From positions 4,216,001 to 4,280,000 of the forward strand of contig NZ_CP084560.1 of the NCBI RefSeq assembly GCF_021789175.1: DNA of 64,000 bases, written 5' to 3'. Under the pieces are notes generated by a model. It worked only from the letters and a program-made list of their open reading frames with translations. It was not told the origin of the DNA and did no database searches. Below are positions 9,356-18,738 of this stretch, piece after piece. Position numbers and translations under genes: made by a program. The stretch is from Arthrobacter sp. FW306-2-2C-D06B (GTDB lineage Bacteria > Actinomycetota > Actinomycetes > Actinomycetales > Micrococcaceae). Position 1 is the stretch's first letter. Each line of letters starts with the position of its first letter.

Positions 9356-9877
9356 ATGACAACAACGCCAACCCTGCCGTCGTCGGGCCTTTCCGTCCTG
9401 ACGCTGCCCATGTGCGATCCCCGGGTCAAGCCCCTCCTGGACGAACTCGCCGTCGAATACACCACGCGCTATGGCGACCTCTTCGGCACGGGTGGCGCGG
9501 CCGAAGAGCTCAACAGGTACCCGGCCGGCGAGTTTGCCGCGCCCCACGGTGCCCTCCTCATCCTGCAGGAGAACGGCGAAACCGTGGCGGGCGGGGCATT
9601 CCGCCGCTACGACTCCCGTACGGCGGAGCTCAAGCGGATTTGGACGCATTCGGCCCACCGCCGTCGTGGGCTGGCCCGCGTGGTCCTCAGGGAACTGGAG
9701 GCCGAGGCGTCCCGACGCGGCTACCGAAGGATCTACCTCACCACCGGTCCGCGGCAGCCCGAAGCCAAGAACCTGTACCTGGCCACTGGCTACACCCCGC
9801 TGTTCGACGTCGACGCGGATCCGGAAGAGATCAAGCACTTGGCGTTCACGAAGGACCTTGCACCCACTGAGGCGTGA
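9356..9877 (+). CDS. GNAT-family N-acetyltransferase
   Basis: 173 residues with the GNAT fold. RRYDSRTAELKRIWTH is beta-4, HRRRGLARVVL the acetyl-CoA pyrophosphate loop, and GYRRIYLTTGPRQPEAKNLYLATGY the C-terminal half. ATG 9356 follows GAAAGG by 6 nt; an ATG at 9351 is followed at once by a stop. It sits beside a monooxygenase and amino-acid importer operon, as in Bacillus sna/ytm clusters, where N-acetylation of the S-modified cysteine is the first step. The same role is inferred here. Substrate not determinable from sequence. Confidence 0.82.
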   Translation: MTTTPTLPSSGLSVLTLPMCDPRVKPLLDELAVEYTTRYGDLFGTGGAAEELNRYPAGEFAAPHGALLILQENGETVAGGAFRRYDSRTAELKRIWTHSAHRRRGLARVVLRELEAEASRRGYRRIYLTTGPRQPEAKNLYLATGYTPLFDVDADPEEIKHLAFTKDLAPTEA

Positions 9878-9928
9878 GGTCTCGGGCCTTTCGGGCGCGC
9901 AAAGGGCAGAGATCTCACCCCTCGATTG

Positions 9929-10507
9929 CTACCCCTCGGCCTGGCGCGCGGCGGCTTCGATCCGGGCCCGGTGATCGGCCCATCCTTCGGGCGTTCTCTG
10001 AGACAAATTCAGGTCCCCGGGGCCTTTCCCGGCTGAGCCGTCGATAAGCTCACGAAGTATGTCGGCATGCCCCAAGTGCTGGGCTGTCTCGACGCTCATG
10101 TGCACCAAGATCTGATGGAGCGTCACATGGCGGCGTTCTTCGGGCCACCACGGCACTTCCCCGGGGGCGTCGAGTGGGAGCGACTCGATGGTTGCATCGC
10201 TGTGCTCGGCCGAGAACCGGTGCAGTTCGATGATCTCGTCCCTGCTCTCTTCCGGGGGAACCCACAGGTCCGCGTCGGCTTCGGCATCGTCGGCGAACCA
10301 CGGTAAGTCCCGGCCGCTGGGCCGGCCAAAGACTTCCCCGAAGTACCCCAGCTCCACGCTGGCCACATGCTTGACCAGTCCCAGGAGGTTGGTTCCGGTG
10401 GGGGTCATGGGCCGGCGGACGTCGTACTCGTCGAGTCCGTCAAGCTTGGCGAGGAGCTCGCCGCGACGGGCGCGCAGGTATTTGAGCAGAATCCCTTTGT
10501 CATCCAT
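9929..10507 (-). CDS. DinB-family (DUF664) protein
   Basis: 192 residues of the DinB/DUF664 helical-bundle superfamily. The opening YLRARRGELLAKLDGL and LLGLVKHVASVELGYFGEVFG are typical, with a conserved histidine in VKHVA and further histidines in EHS and HILVHMSVETAQHLGHAD-like positions that could form the usual His3 metal site. Family members are often metal-dependent thiol transferases (mycothiol or bacillithiol dependent), which fits an actinobacterium, but no substrate is evident. It converges on the acetyltransferase gene. Confidence 0.85.
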   Translation of the reverse strand: MDDKGILLKYLRARRGELLAKLDGLDEYDVRRPMTPTGTNLLGLVKHVASVELGYFGEVFGRPSGRDLPWFADDAEADADLWVPPEESRDEIIELHRFSAEHSDATIESLPLDAPGEVPWWPEERRHVTLHQILVHMSVETAQHLGHADILRELIDGSAGKGPGDLNLSQRTPEGWADHRARIEAAARQAEG

Positions 10508-10551
10508 CCGGGCACTATACCGTTGCCGTCGCGAGTGTGTACCGTCTGTGC

Positions 10552-11109
10552 ATGGCGAAACTGATCTACGCAGGGATCATGTCCCTGGACGGCTACACCG
10601 CCGATGCAGAAGGAAAGTTCGACTGGAGCATGCCGGACGAAGAAGTGCACGCCTTCGTCAACGACCTTGAGCGGCCCATCGGCACGTACCTCTATGGCAG
10701 GCGAATGTACGAAGTCATGTCCGCATGGGAGGACATGTCCCTTTCCGAGGAGCCACCCGTCATGCGGGACTACGCCGAGATCTGGCGTGCTGCGGACAAG
10801 ATCGTGTATTCCACGAGTTTGGAGAGTCTGTCCACCGCAAAGACACGGCTTGAGCGGGAGTTCGACGCCGGAGCCATCCGCGCGCTGAAAGAGTCGTCAG
10901 AGCAGGACATGTCCATTGGTGGCACGGTTCTAGCCGCCCAGGCCATCAAAGCCGGACTGGTGGATGAGTTCTGTCTCTTCCTCACGCCGGTGGTGGTTGG
11001 AGGCGGCAAACAATTCCTCCCCGACGGCGTGGGCCTGGCCCTTGAGCTGTTGGACGAACGTCGCTTTGGCAACGGCGTCGTCTACCTCAGGTACGCCAAA
11101 CGATCGTAA
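10552..11109 (+). CDS. Dihydrofolate reductase-like / RibD C-terminal domain protein
   Basis: 185 residues of the RibD C-terminal/DHFR-like fold. KLIYAGIMSLDGYTADAEGKFDW at the N-terminus, GRRMYEVM (the GRxTYE-like element), and the C-terminal LVDEFCLFLTPVVVGGGKQFLPDG segment match the family. Probably an NADPH-dependent reductase of unknown substrate. These stand-alone proteins are common in actinobacteria. ATG 10552 is preferred over an in-frame upstream ATG. It is divergent from the DinB-like gene with a short 44-bp intergenic region. Confidence 0.85.
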   Translation: MAKLIYAGIMSLDGYTADAEGKFDWSMPDEEVHAFVNDLERPIGTYLYGRRMYEVMSAWEDMSLSEEPPVMRDYAEIWRAADKIVYSTSLESLSTAKTRLEREFDAGAIRALKESSEQDMSIGGTVLAAQAIKAGLVDEFCLFLTPVVVGGGKQFLPDGVGLALELLDERRFGNGVVYLRYAKRS

Positions 11110-11158
11110 GCAGTCAGGCAAATTTTTCCGCCAAACTGCGTCCCTGCACCACTAGGCT

Positions 11159-12856
11159 ATGCGCATGGCCAAGAAAACCACAGCTGAAAAACTTGCCACG
11201 ATCCAGCAGGGATACACCCTCGACGGGCCCACGATCGAGCTGGGTGCCGCCATCGTCGACGGTGAAGTCCATAAAGAAGCGCAAGTCCGGTTGCCGCTGT
11301 CCATGATGAACCGGCACGGCCTGGTTGCCGGTGCCACGGGCACCGGCAAGACGGTCACCCTGCACATGATGGCAGAACAGCTCTCCACTGCCGGAGTCCC
11401 CGTGTTCTTGGCGGACATCAAAGGAGACCTTTCAGGACTCGCCACCGCCGCGACTGCCAGCGAAAAACTCACGGCCCGCACCGCGAGCCTCGGCCAACAG
11501 TGGGTGGGCAAGGCTTTTCCTGTCGAGTTTCTCTCGCTGGGCGGGGATGGCAACGGCGTTCCCGTCCGCGCAACGATCACCTCGTTCGGCCCGATCCTGC
11601 TTTCGCGCATCATGGAGCTCAACGACACCCAAGAATCCAGCCTGCAGCTGATCTTCCATTTCGCCGACCAGAAAAAACTCGAACTGATCGACCTCAAAGA
11701 CCTGCGGGCAGTCATCCAGTTCCTGACCTCGGATGAGGGCAAGGCTGAACTCGAGGACCTCGGCGGACTATCCAAGGCCACGGCCGGCGTCATCCTGCGC
11801 GAGCTCGTGAATCTCGAGGCCCAAGGCATGGAGAAGTTCTTCGGCGAGCCGGAATTCGATACCGCGGAACTTCTCCGAACGGCCCCGGACGGCCGCGGTG
11901 TGATCAGTTGCCTCGAATTGCCGACGCTCCAGACCAAACCCATGCTGTTCTCGACGTTCCTCATGTGGCTGCTTGCCGACCTGTTCGAAGATCTGCCCGA
12001 GGCGGGAGACCTGGACAAGCCCAAGCTGGTGTTCTTCCTCGACGAGGCCCACCTGCTCTTCACCGGCGCATCCAAGGCCTTCCTCGAAGCCATCACCACC
12101 ACGGTACGGCTCATCCGGTCCAAGGGGGTCGGGATATTCTTCGTCACGCAGACGCCCAGGGATGTTCCTGCCGCCGTCCTCGGCCAGCTTGCCAACCGGG
12201 TCCAGCACGCCCTGCGCGCGTTCACCCCGGAGGATGCCAAAGCCCTCAAGGCCACCGTGTCCACGTTCCCCGTAAGCGATTACGACCTTGCGGAAACCCT
12301 GACCTCCGCCGGTATCGGCGAAGCGGTCATCACCGTCATGAACGAAAGGGGCGCGCCCACCCCCGTGGCGCTGACGAAGCTGCGTGCCCCGGAATCGGTG
12401 ATGGGACCCAGCACGGACGAGCTGATCGGCGGCACCATCGCGGCTTCCCCGCTGCTTCCGAAATACGGCACGGCCGTGGACAACATTTCAGCCTACGAGA
12501 AACTCAGCGGTAAAGCCGCCGCACCCTCCACTGGAGAAGCGGCCCCCGGTCGGCCGCCGGCACTTGACCCCCATGCCGTTGATGCAGAGGCCCGCAGGAT
12601 CGAGGAAGAAATCCTTGGCCGTCCCAGCAGTCGTCCACTGCCAGGCTCCGCGCCCATAGAGTGGCCGTCCGCACCGGTACCTGCCAACGCACCGGCACCT
12701 GCGCCGCAGCAAGACGGGATGATGGGCGACCTCGCAGGCGTCCTGGGTGGTGCGCTCGGCGGCGGAATGAAGAGCATGGCGCGGTCCCTCGGTACGCAGC
12801 TCGGCCGGGAACTACTCCGCGGAGTGTTCGGAACCTCATCGCGCCGGCGACGCTAA
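11159..12856 (+). CDS. HerA-like DUF853 ATPase
   Basis: 565 residues. Walker A GATGTGKT at 58-65, Walker B KLVFFLDEAHLLF near 288-300, and a RLIRSKGVGIFFVTQTPRDVP sensor region after it. This is the DUF853/HerA-FtsK-type hexameric ATPase family (YjgR-like). The last 100 residues are Pro/Ala rich and end in a Gly-rich stretch and basic tail (GTSSRRRR). No nuclease partner (NurA) is adjacent, so a DNA-end-processing role is not supported by context. The start could also be the ATG at 11165. Confidence 0.85.
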   Translation: MRMAKKTTAEKLATIQQGYTLDGPTIELGAAIVDGEVHKEAQVRLPLSMMNRHGLVAGATGTGKTVTLHMMAEQLSTAGVPVFLADIKGDLSGLATAATASEKLTARTASLGQQWVGKAFPVEFLSLGGDGNGVPVRATITSFGPILLSRIMELNDTQESSLQLIFHFADQKKLELIDLKDLRAVIQFLTSDEGKAELEDLGGLSKATAGVILRELVNLEAQGMEKFFGEPEFDTAELLRTAPDGRGVISCLELPTLQTKPMLFSTFLMWLLADLFEDLPEAGDLDKPKLVFFLDEAHLLFTGASKAFLEAITTTVRLIRSKGVGIFFVTQTPRDVPAAVLGQLANRVQHALRAFTPEDAKALKATVSTFPVSDYDLAETLTSAGIGEAVITVMNERGAPTPVALTKLRAPESVMGPSTDELIGGTIAASPLLPKYGTAVDNISAYEKLSGKAAAPSTGEAAPGRPPALDPHAVDAEARRIEEEILGRPSSRPLPGSAPIEWPSAPVPANAPAPAPQQDGMMGDLAGVLGGALGGGMKSMARSLGTQLGRELLRGVFGTSSRRRR

Positions 12857-12882
12857 AACGGAGCTGCCGCCCGCCGTCGGGC

Positions 12883-12922
12883 CCTTCCCTCAAGGCATGT
12901 TCAGCCGTCACGTGAGGGAAGG
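12883..12922. terminator. Inverted repeat after the DUF853 gene
   Basis: CCTTCCCTC (12883-12891) can pair with GAGGGAAGG (12914-12922) across a 22-nt loop, just beyond the stop at 12856. It may act as a terminator or a structured 5' leader of the next gene. There is no T-tract, so this is tentative. Confidence 0.3.
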
Positions 12923-12962
12923 ATGCCGGTGTATCGCTGAACCGGCGGGTAACGTAAAGGGC

Positions 12963-13961
12963 GTGCAGTTGAGTCAAGCGTTGGTCAAGACCGCGGCCGG
13001 GTGGCTGCTCGGTCTGATGCTTGCTGTGGCCGCGGCGGTCGTTTCGATCAACCTGGTGAGCAACTCCATAGCCAGCCCGCAGCAGCAAGTTCGAGATTAC
13101 CTCTCTGCCCTGCAGAAGGGGCACGGCGGGGAAGCCCTCGGGCTCCTGCACGCGTCCGTGCCCAACGCCAATGCGGCCATGCTGGACGGTACCGCCCTGC
13201 AGACGGCGGCGTCGAAGATCACCGATATCAAGCTCGGCAACGCCGAATCCCGTGGCGGCAACCGGGTGACGGTCCCCATGGACTACCAGATCGACGGCAA
13301 GGCCCTGCACTCGGACTTCCTGCTGGAACGGACGGGCACCGAGTGGCTGTTCTTCGGAAAGTGGTCATTCGTGCCGTCATCCTTGCCGACCATTGAGGTC
13401 ACCGTGGTGAACGCCAACGAGGCGAACCTGAACGGCGTCCCGGTGAACTTGCCCAACGGCCGCAACAGCTTTGCCGTTTTCTACCCCGGCCAGTACGAAG
13501 CCAGCCTCGCCGGCAAATACTTCTCTGCGCCGACTACCAGCACCTCGGTGACTACCGGCGCCCTGCCTCAGGCACCCCTCAACCTTCTGACAAAGCCTAC
13601 GGACGCCATGATCAAGGTGGTGAGCGACAAGGTCAAGGAATTCCTGGACACCTGCGCCGCTGACGCCACCAAGCAACAAAAGCTCCAGCCCGACTGCCCG
13701 TTCTACCACGTGACCAACAGCCGGGTGGTGGATGGCACCATCAAATGGCAGATCACGGAGTATCCCAAGGTCAGCATCGACCCCTTTAACGGCCAGTGGG
13801 TTGTGGCGCCCCTCAACGGCAAAGCCAAGGTAACAGCCCGCGAAATCGACCTCTTCAGCGGGCAAGTGGGCGACCTCAGCGCCGTTCACGACTTCAGCTT
13901 CACCACCCGGCTGGACATAGGCGCGGACACCATCACGGTCACGCCGCTGGTGAGCTTCTAG
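12963..13961 (+). CDS. Single-pass membrane-anchored protein, function unknown
   Basis: About 332 residues. One N-terminal membrane helix (WLLGLMLAVAAAVVSINLV, roughly residues 12-30) is followed by an extracytoplasmic part containing VRDYLSALQKGHGGEALGLL, a pattern like NTF2-type or DUF4878-type lipoprotein-like domains, and later an immunoglobulin-like EVTVVNANEANLNGVPVNL segment. The start is ambiguous: GTG 12963 is taken, but TTG 12969 is better spaced from AAAGGG. It resembles surface proteins of unknown role in actinobacteria. It converges with the thioredoxin-NHL gene. Confidence 0.7.
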   Translation: MQLSQALVKTAAGWLLGLMLAVAAAVVSINLVSNSIASPQQQVRDYLSALQKGHGGEALGLLHASVPNANAAMLDGTALQTAASKITDIKLGNAESRGGNRVTVPMDYQIDGKALHSDFLLERTGTEWLFFGKWSFVPSSLPTIEVTVVNANEANLNGVPVNLPNGRNSFAVFYPGQYEASLAGKYFSAPTTSTSVTTGALPQAPLNLLTKPTDAMIKVVSDKVKEFLDTCAADATKQQKLQPDCPFYHVTNSRVVDGTIKWQITEYPKVSIDPFNGQWVVAPLNGKAKVTAREIDLFSGQVGDLSAVHDFSFTTRLDIGADTITVTPLVSF

Positions 13962-14017
13962 CTTCGACGGCGGCCCGCGCCCCAGCGTGACGCGGCTCAA
14001 GCCGCGCCAGCACCTGC

Positions 14018-15991
14018 CTAGTCCATCCCGCGCAGGTCAAGCACCAGCTCGGAGTCGCCGTCGGCCTGCAGGACCACGGGGATGCCCCAGTCCTGCTGGT
14101 AGAGGTGGCACGCGGCGTGATCGGGGATTTCGCCGTCATCGGTCTCCGGGCCATCGCACGCAGCCGCGCGTGCCGTGATGTGGAGGATCCCCTCAGGCAC
14201 GTCGGCAGACAGCTCAAGGGTCCGCAGCAGCCCCACGGACGTGCCACCACCCGAAAGCAGCAGCTCGGGCGGGGTCGACGAAATCTTCAGCTGGGTCGGG
14301 TCGCCCCAGCGGTCGTCGAGCTTCTGGCCGGTCGGGGCCGTGAAGCGCACGATGAGCTCCAGGTTCCCTGGCGCCACTGGACTCTTGGGCCGCTGCGTCT
14401 GGGATGCGCCCTCGTCCACCTGCTGGGCTTCCTTGGGGATGGGAACCAGGACCAGTTGATGCTTGTTGGATTCGACGACCACCAGGAGCGGTTCGCCGCC
14501 TTCCGGGTAGACCACGACGACGTCGCTCGGCTCGGCGAGCCCCCGCGCCAAGGTGGACACTGCCTTTGTCGCGGGGTCGTAGCGCCGCACGGCACCGTTG
14601 TAGGTGTCGGCGATGGCGACCGAGCCATCTGGGAGCACTGTGACACCCAGGGGGTGCTGCAGGCGGGCCGCCGTGGCCTCGCCGTCCCGGAAACCGAAAT
14701 CGAACAGGCCCTTGCCCACGGCAGACTCAACGGTCACGCCAGTTTCGCCAAGGACCAGGCGCCGCAACGCCGAGGTCTCGGAGTCGGCCACCCAGATGTT
14801 GTCGTCCGCATCCACGGCCAGGCCGGAAGGCTGGGCGAACCAGGCTTCCTCGGCGGGTCCGTCAAGCAAACCTTCAAGGCCCGATCCGGCCAGGATGGAT
14901 ACCTCGCCGCTGAGAGGCTCGAAGGCAAAGATCTGGTGTGTGCCGGCCATTGCGATGACGATCCGCTGGAGCTTCTCGCTCCACACGACGTCCCACGGCG
15001 AGGACAGGGACACTCCGGCCCCGACACCCAGTACCCCGACGTCGACCGCGTCGGCCGCGAAGTCAGCCGGACCGGCGTCGTGGTGTTCAGCCCAAACGCC
15101 GGCACCGCTTTCCGTCACCCGGGCAGGGCCGGCGTCGAGCAAGCGCTGAACGCCGTTGCCGGCAACTGTCTGCACATAACCCGAGCTGAGCGTGACGCCG
15201 CGGAGGCGGTGGTTCACGGTATCCGCGACCACTGCTTCGTACCCAAGCTGCCATGCCAGCGACGACGGGAGGACCGCCACGCCCTGCGGCTCGTTGAACT
15301 GGGCAATTTCCGCCGCGCCGTCGAGGTACCCCTTGGTTCCGGAGCCGATGACACGCTCCACAGTCTCGAGGTCAGGACGAAGTTCCACCAAACGGTGGTG
15401 GCCGGAATCGACGACCAGGTAGTTGCCGTTGTCCAGCTGGGTCGCCTTGCCGGGAAAGCGCAGGGTGCCCGACGTCGGGACCGGAGCGACGTAGGGGCCG
15501 TCACCACGGTGGAGGGTCCCCTTGGCTTCGTGCTCGGCCACCAGCTCCTCGAGGAGCACCGCAAGGCCGTCTGCGTGGCCCTCACCGGAAAGGTGCGCCA
15601 CGATGTATCCCTCAGGATCCACAACCACCAGCGTCGGCCAGGCGCGGGCCGTGTAGGCCTTCCACGTGGCGAGCTCGGGGTCGTCCAGAACGGGGTGGTG
15701 GATTTCGTAGCGCTCCACAGCGGATGCGAGGGCCACGGGGTCGGCCTCGTGCTCGAACTTGGGAGAGTGCACGCCCACGGTGACCAGGACGTCGGAGTAT
15801 TTTTCCTCGAGCGGGCGCAGCTCATCCAGGACATGCAGGCAGTTGATGCAGCAGAACGTCCAGAAGTCCAGCAGCACGATCTTGCCGCGCAGCGCTTCCA
15901 AGTCCAGGGTCTTGCCACCGGTGTTGAGCCAGCCACGGCCCACGAGTTCAGAGGCGCGGACACGCAGTTGGGTGCGTACGGATTCGCTCAT
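14018..15991 (-). CDS. Thioredoxin-like / NHL-repeat protein (NHLRC2-like)
   Basis: 657 residues. An N-terminal TlpA/AhpC-type thioredoxin fold carries FWTFCCINC, with the redox pair Cys48-x-x-Cys51 plus an extra Cys47, followed by ARAWPTLVVVDPEGYIVAHLSGEGH. From about residue 170 a beta-propeller with NHL repeats follows (for example GLAVDADDNIWVADSETSALRRL and GVTVLPDGSVAIADTYNGAVRRYD). No signal peptide, so cytosolic. The start overlaps the stop of the upstream CopD-CtaG gene (TGATG), suggesting an operon. A redox role linked to copper or oxidase assembly is possible but only contextual. Confidence 0.88.
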   Translation of the reverse strand: MSESVRTQLRVRASELVGRGWLNTGGKTLDLEALRGKIVLLDFWTFCCINCLHVLDELRPLEEKYSDVLVTVGVHSPKFEHEADPVALASAVERYEIHHPVLDDPELATWKAYTARAWPTLVVVDPEGYIVAHLSGEGHADGLAVLLEELVAEHEAKGTLHRGDGPYVAPVPTSGTLRFPGKATQLDNGNYLVVDSGHHRLVELRPDLETVERVIGSGTKGYLDGAAEIAQFNEPQGVAVLPSSLAWQLGYEAVVADTVNHRLRGVTLSSGYVQTVAGNGVQRLLDAGPARVTESGAGVWAEHHDAGPADFAADAVDVGVLGVGAGVSLSSPWDVVWSEKLQRIVIAMAGTHQIFAFEPLSGEVSILAGSGLEGLLDGPAEEAWFAQPSGLAVDADDNIWVADSETSALRRLVLGETGVTVESAVGKGLFDFGFRDGEATAARLQHPLGVTVLPDGSVAIADTYNGAVRRYDPATKAVSTLARGLAEPSDVVVVYPEGGEPLLVVVESNKHQLVLVPIPKEAQQVDEGASQTQRPKSPVAPGNLELIVRFTAPTGQKLDDRWGDPTQLKISSTPPELLLSGGGTSVGLLRTLELSADVPEGILHITARAAACDGPETDDGEIPDHAACHLYQQDWGIPVVLQADGDSELVLDLRGMD

Positions 15992-18156
15992 CAGCGTCCT
16001 TCCAGGTTGGTCTTGCTTTCGGGCTGCTTGACGTCCCGATCAATCAGTTTCGCATCGCGGTCTGCAAGCCGCGCAAACATATCGTTGTAAGCATTAAGGT
16101 CGGCGTCGTTATTCCTGTCCGCCGCCCGGTCGGTGCGTTTGGTCTCCCGCTCATCCGAACGCGACCACATGACCGCGACGCCGATCGCCACCAGCAAGGT
16201 GGGAACTTCGCCGATTCCCCAGGCCACGGCACCGCCTGTCTGCTGGTCCAGCAGCGCCGATTGGCCCCAGGTCCGGCCGAGGTTGCCGAAGTAGTCGGCT
16301 GCGAGAAGCCCGGTGCCTCCCATGATGGACACGCCGAAGAATGCGTGGAAGCCCATCGTGGCGAGCAAGAGGAGCAAACGCATGGGGTAGGGCGCCCGTC
16401 GGGGCAGCGGGTCGGTGCCGATCATGGTGAGGACAAAGATGTAGCCGGTCAGCAGGAAGTGCAGGTTCATCAGCTCATGCCCGACGTGCTCACGCATCGC
16501 CCAGCCGAAGGCGTCCGAGAAGTAGAACAGAACGATCGAACCGGCAAAGTTCGCGGCGGCAAACAGTGGGTGCGTCACCACCTGGGAGAACTTCGAGTGA
16601 ACAAACACCAGGAGCCACTCACGAAGGCCACGGGAGCCGTCCCCGCGCGACCCTTCGCCGCGTGACGGCAGGGCCCGCAATGCCAAGGTCACCGGCGAAC
16701 CCAGGACCAGGAACAGGGGCGCCACCATCGTCAATGCCATATGGTCCACCATGTGCGCGGAGAACAGTATGCGGCCGTAGACCGACGGCGGTCCGGACGT
16801 GATGTAGGTCAGGACCAGCAGGCCGATCATCCAGTTCACGGCACGGAACCAGGACCAGGAGTCGCCGCGGCGGCGGACCTTGACCACGCCAAGGATGTAG
16901 CTCGCCGCGCCGAAGAGGGCCACGGCCACCCAAAGCCAGTCGAAGCGCCACTCGGTCAACCAGCGGGCGGGCGTCAGTTCAGGCGGCAGCTCGTAACCGG
17001 ACAGGATAAAGGCCGGCGAGGCGTCCGGCGCGTAGGTGGTGGGCAGCGGCGGCGCCGAACTGGCCAGCGCGACGGCGAGTCCCGACGTCGCGCCCATCAC
17101 CAGAAGTTCAACCAACACCAGCTGCCACAGCACGCGACGCGTGGTCATCGACTTGCGGCCCAGCTGCGGAATCACCCACTGGCGGTGCATGAACCCGATA
17201 CCGCCGAGGACAATCGTGGCCAGCGCTTTTGCCAGGATGATCTGCCCGTAGGGGGTGCCGACCAAAGCCGAAAAGCTTGTGACGCGGATGCTCGCGTTAA
17301 CGACGCCCGACGCGAAGACGAGGACGAAGGCAAAGCCGGCCAACGCGGAGAACCGGCGGAGGGTCTGCTCCGTAATGTCCTTGGTACCTGTTGCCTTGGA
17401 ACCCCGCAGGAGGCTCGAGAGGACCGCAAGCATGATGATGCCGCCCACCCAGGTGGATACGCCCACTAAGTGAAGGCCAAGCGAATTGATGGCGCCCTCA
17501 TGGTCGCTGGAACTCGCGGAGTGGCCGATCAGTGCGCTCGGCACCAGTCCGCCCAGGGCCAGGACAAGCGTCAAAGCGAGTCCCGCCAACGAGCGGACGC
17601 CGAACAACGCCGTCGTGACAATCGCGGCGATGATCGTCACCGCGAGCCACGCCTGGCCCGTCTGGATGTCCGTCATGAAGTAGACGAGAGAAGCGGTGAA
17701 CTGCGCGTCCCCGGAGAGGCTCTGCCCGGCCACGTCCGCGTACGTCAGCACAAGGACCGCGACGGCGGAGAGAGTCCAGGCTGCGCCTGCTGCTGCCGCT
17801 ACTGCCAAGGCGCGCGTGAATGCGGGGTGCTCTGGGGCGTCGTCGCCCTTGGATCGGGATATGTGCTTGGGAAGGATCACGACGGCGAAGATCAGTCCGC
17901 CGATCACAGTCGCCAAGGACACGTTGTGAATCGATTTGGCGACGGGCAGGCCCCAGCGGACCAAGGCGCCCGGGTCAGAGACCTGCCGCGCGGCTGAAGC
18001 GCCGGAGAAGATCAGAGCACCCGCGAGAGCCAGGAAGAGCGCAGCGAAGCCCGCAAGCTGCCACGGCAAGGAGATCCCTTCCACGGCAGCGCCTGCCTTG
18101 GTTCCCGGCTTGGAAGCGGGCGAAGGGGCAGTGGCGGGAGTTTTGGCGGATGGCAC
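15991..18156 (-). CDS. CopD / cytochrome c oxidase assembly (CtaG) fusion membrane protein
   Basis: 721 residues with many membrane helices. The N-terminal part, after a short basic cytosolic segment, is a CopD copper-uptake domain (helices with GHSASSSDHEG and LHLVGVSTWVGGIIML). The C-terminal part is caa3-type CtaG (RILFSAHMVDHMALTMVAPLFLVLGSPVTLALRALP, and ELMNLHFLLTGYIF). Several conserved His and Met residues could bind copper. The last 50 residues are highly charged. The family is typical of actinobacteria and probably delivers copper to the terminal oxidase. It is first in a two-gene operon. Confidence 0.9.
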   Translation of the reverse strand: MPSAKTPATAPSPASKPGTKAGAAVEGISLPWQLAGFAALFLALAGALIFSGASAARQVSDPGALVRWGLPVAKSIHNVSLATVIGGLIFAVVILPKHISRSKGDDAPEHPAFTRALAVAAAAGAAWTLSAVAVLVLTYADVAGQSLSGDAQFTASLVYFMTDIQTGQAWLAVTIIAAIVTTALFGVRSLAGLALTLVLALGGLVPSALIGHSASSSDHEGAINSLGLHLVGVSTWVGGIIMLAVLSSLLRGSKATGTKDITEQTLRRFSALAGFAFVLVFASGVVNASIRVTSFSALVGTPYGQIILAKALATIVLGGIGFMHRQWVIPQLGRKSMTTRRVLWQLVLVELLVMGATSGLAVALASSAPPLPTTYAPDASPAFILSGYELPPELTPARWLTEWRFDWLWVAVALFGAASYILGVVKVRRRGDSWSWFRAVNWMIGLLVLTYITSGPPSVYGRILFSAHMVDHMALTMVAPLFLVLGSPVTLALRALPSRGEGSRGDGSRGLREWLLVFVHSKFSQVVTHPLFAAANFAGSIVLFYFSDAFGWAMREHVGHELMNLHFLLTGYIFVLTMIGTDPLPRRAPYPMRLLLLLATMGFHAFFGVSIMGGTGLLAADYFGNLGRTWGQSALLDQQTGGAVAWGIGEVPTLLVAIGVAVMWSRSDERETKRTDRAADRNNDADLNAYNDMFARLADRDAKLIDRDVKQPESKTNLEGR

Positions 18157-18209
18157 CTATCCATTGTCCGCTAACGTCGGCGGCGCGGCGAATCGGGCGG
18201 ATTAAAGCA

Positions 18210-18239
18210 GAAAGGCGGCAACCCGCAGATTGCCGCCTT
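18210..18239. terminator. Hairpin terminator downstream of HU
   Basis: AAAGGCGGCAA (18210-18220) pairs perfectly with TTGCCGCCTTT (18229-18239) across an 8-nt loop. It lies between the HU stop codon (18263) and the divergent CopD-CtaG start (18156). The flanking A/T residues of the stem give a modest U-tract. Likely ends the HU transcript. Confidence 0.75.
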
Positions 18240-18262
18240 TCCTAGGCGTTCGCCGAAGTGTC

Positions 18263-18547
18263 CTACTTCTTGGCGACGGCTGCCTTCAGCTTGGAGCCGG
18301 CGGTCAGCTTGACGCTGTGGCCAGCGGCGATCTGGATGGTCTCGCCGGTCTGCGGGTTGCGGCCCGTGCGGGCGGCGCGGTCGGTGCGCTCGATGGCGAG
18401 CCAGCCCGGAATGGTGATCTTCTCGCCAGCGGCGACGGAAGTCTCGAAAACTTCGAACAGGGCATCGAGCACGGAGTTGACTGCAGCCTGGCTGGTGCCA
18501 GCCTTGCCAGCTACCTCGGAAACCAGTTCGCTACGGTTCTTAGCCAT
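18263..18547 (-). CDS. hup: HU-family DNA-binding protein
   Basis: 94 residues, standard HU length. MAKNRSELVSEVAGKAGTSQ helix pair, GEKITIPGWLAIE, the beta-arm core AARTGRNPQTGETIQIAA, and a lysine-containing C-terminus KLKAAVAKK. It binds and bends DNA as a dimer and compacts the nucleoid. The ATG at 18547 has a consensus AGGAGG; the 15-residue upstream extension is not used. The gene lies alone, with an ordered 32-bp repeat array starting about 190 bp upstream of its start. Confidence 0.97.
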   Translation of the reverse strand: MAKNRSELVSEVAGKAGTSQAAVNSVLDALFEVFETSVAAGEKITIPGWLAIERTDRAARTGRNPQTGETIQIAAGHSVKLTAGSKLKAAVAKK

Positions 18548-18738
18548 TTGTGTCCTCCTGGACTTTACGATTTTGGAGCTCACACACGGCATGTGTGCGA
18601 GCCACTGTTCGAAAACTTACCAGCTTGGGACGGCCCGGCCAGCAAATTCCGCGTGTTTCCGCGCTTTTTTGACCAAATTCACCCTATTTCGGGCGCTTTT
18701 GGGGGTCAATTCCGCCGCGGGCGAACTCCCCGGCTCCG
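18548..18738. promoter_or_regulatory. HU upstream region
   Basis: Contains the HU ribosome-binding site (AGGAGG just upstream of 18547) and an A/T-richer stretch at about 18640-18700 that probably holds the promoter. No reading frame is convincing. The repeat array begins directly beyond it. Confidence 0.4.

Noticed and set aside
14105..16090. 661-residue plus-strand open frame
   Set aside because: Antisense to the thioredoxin-NHL gene.
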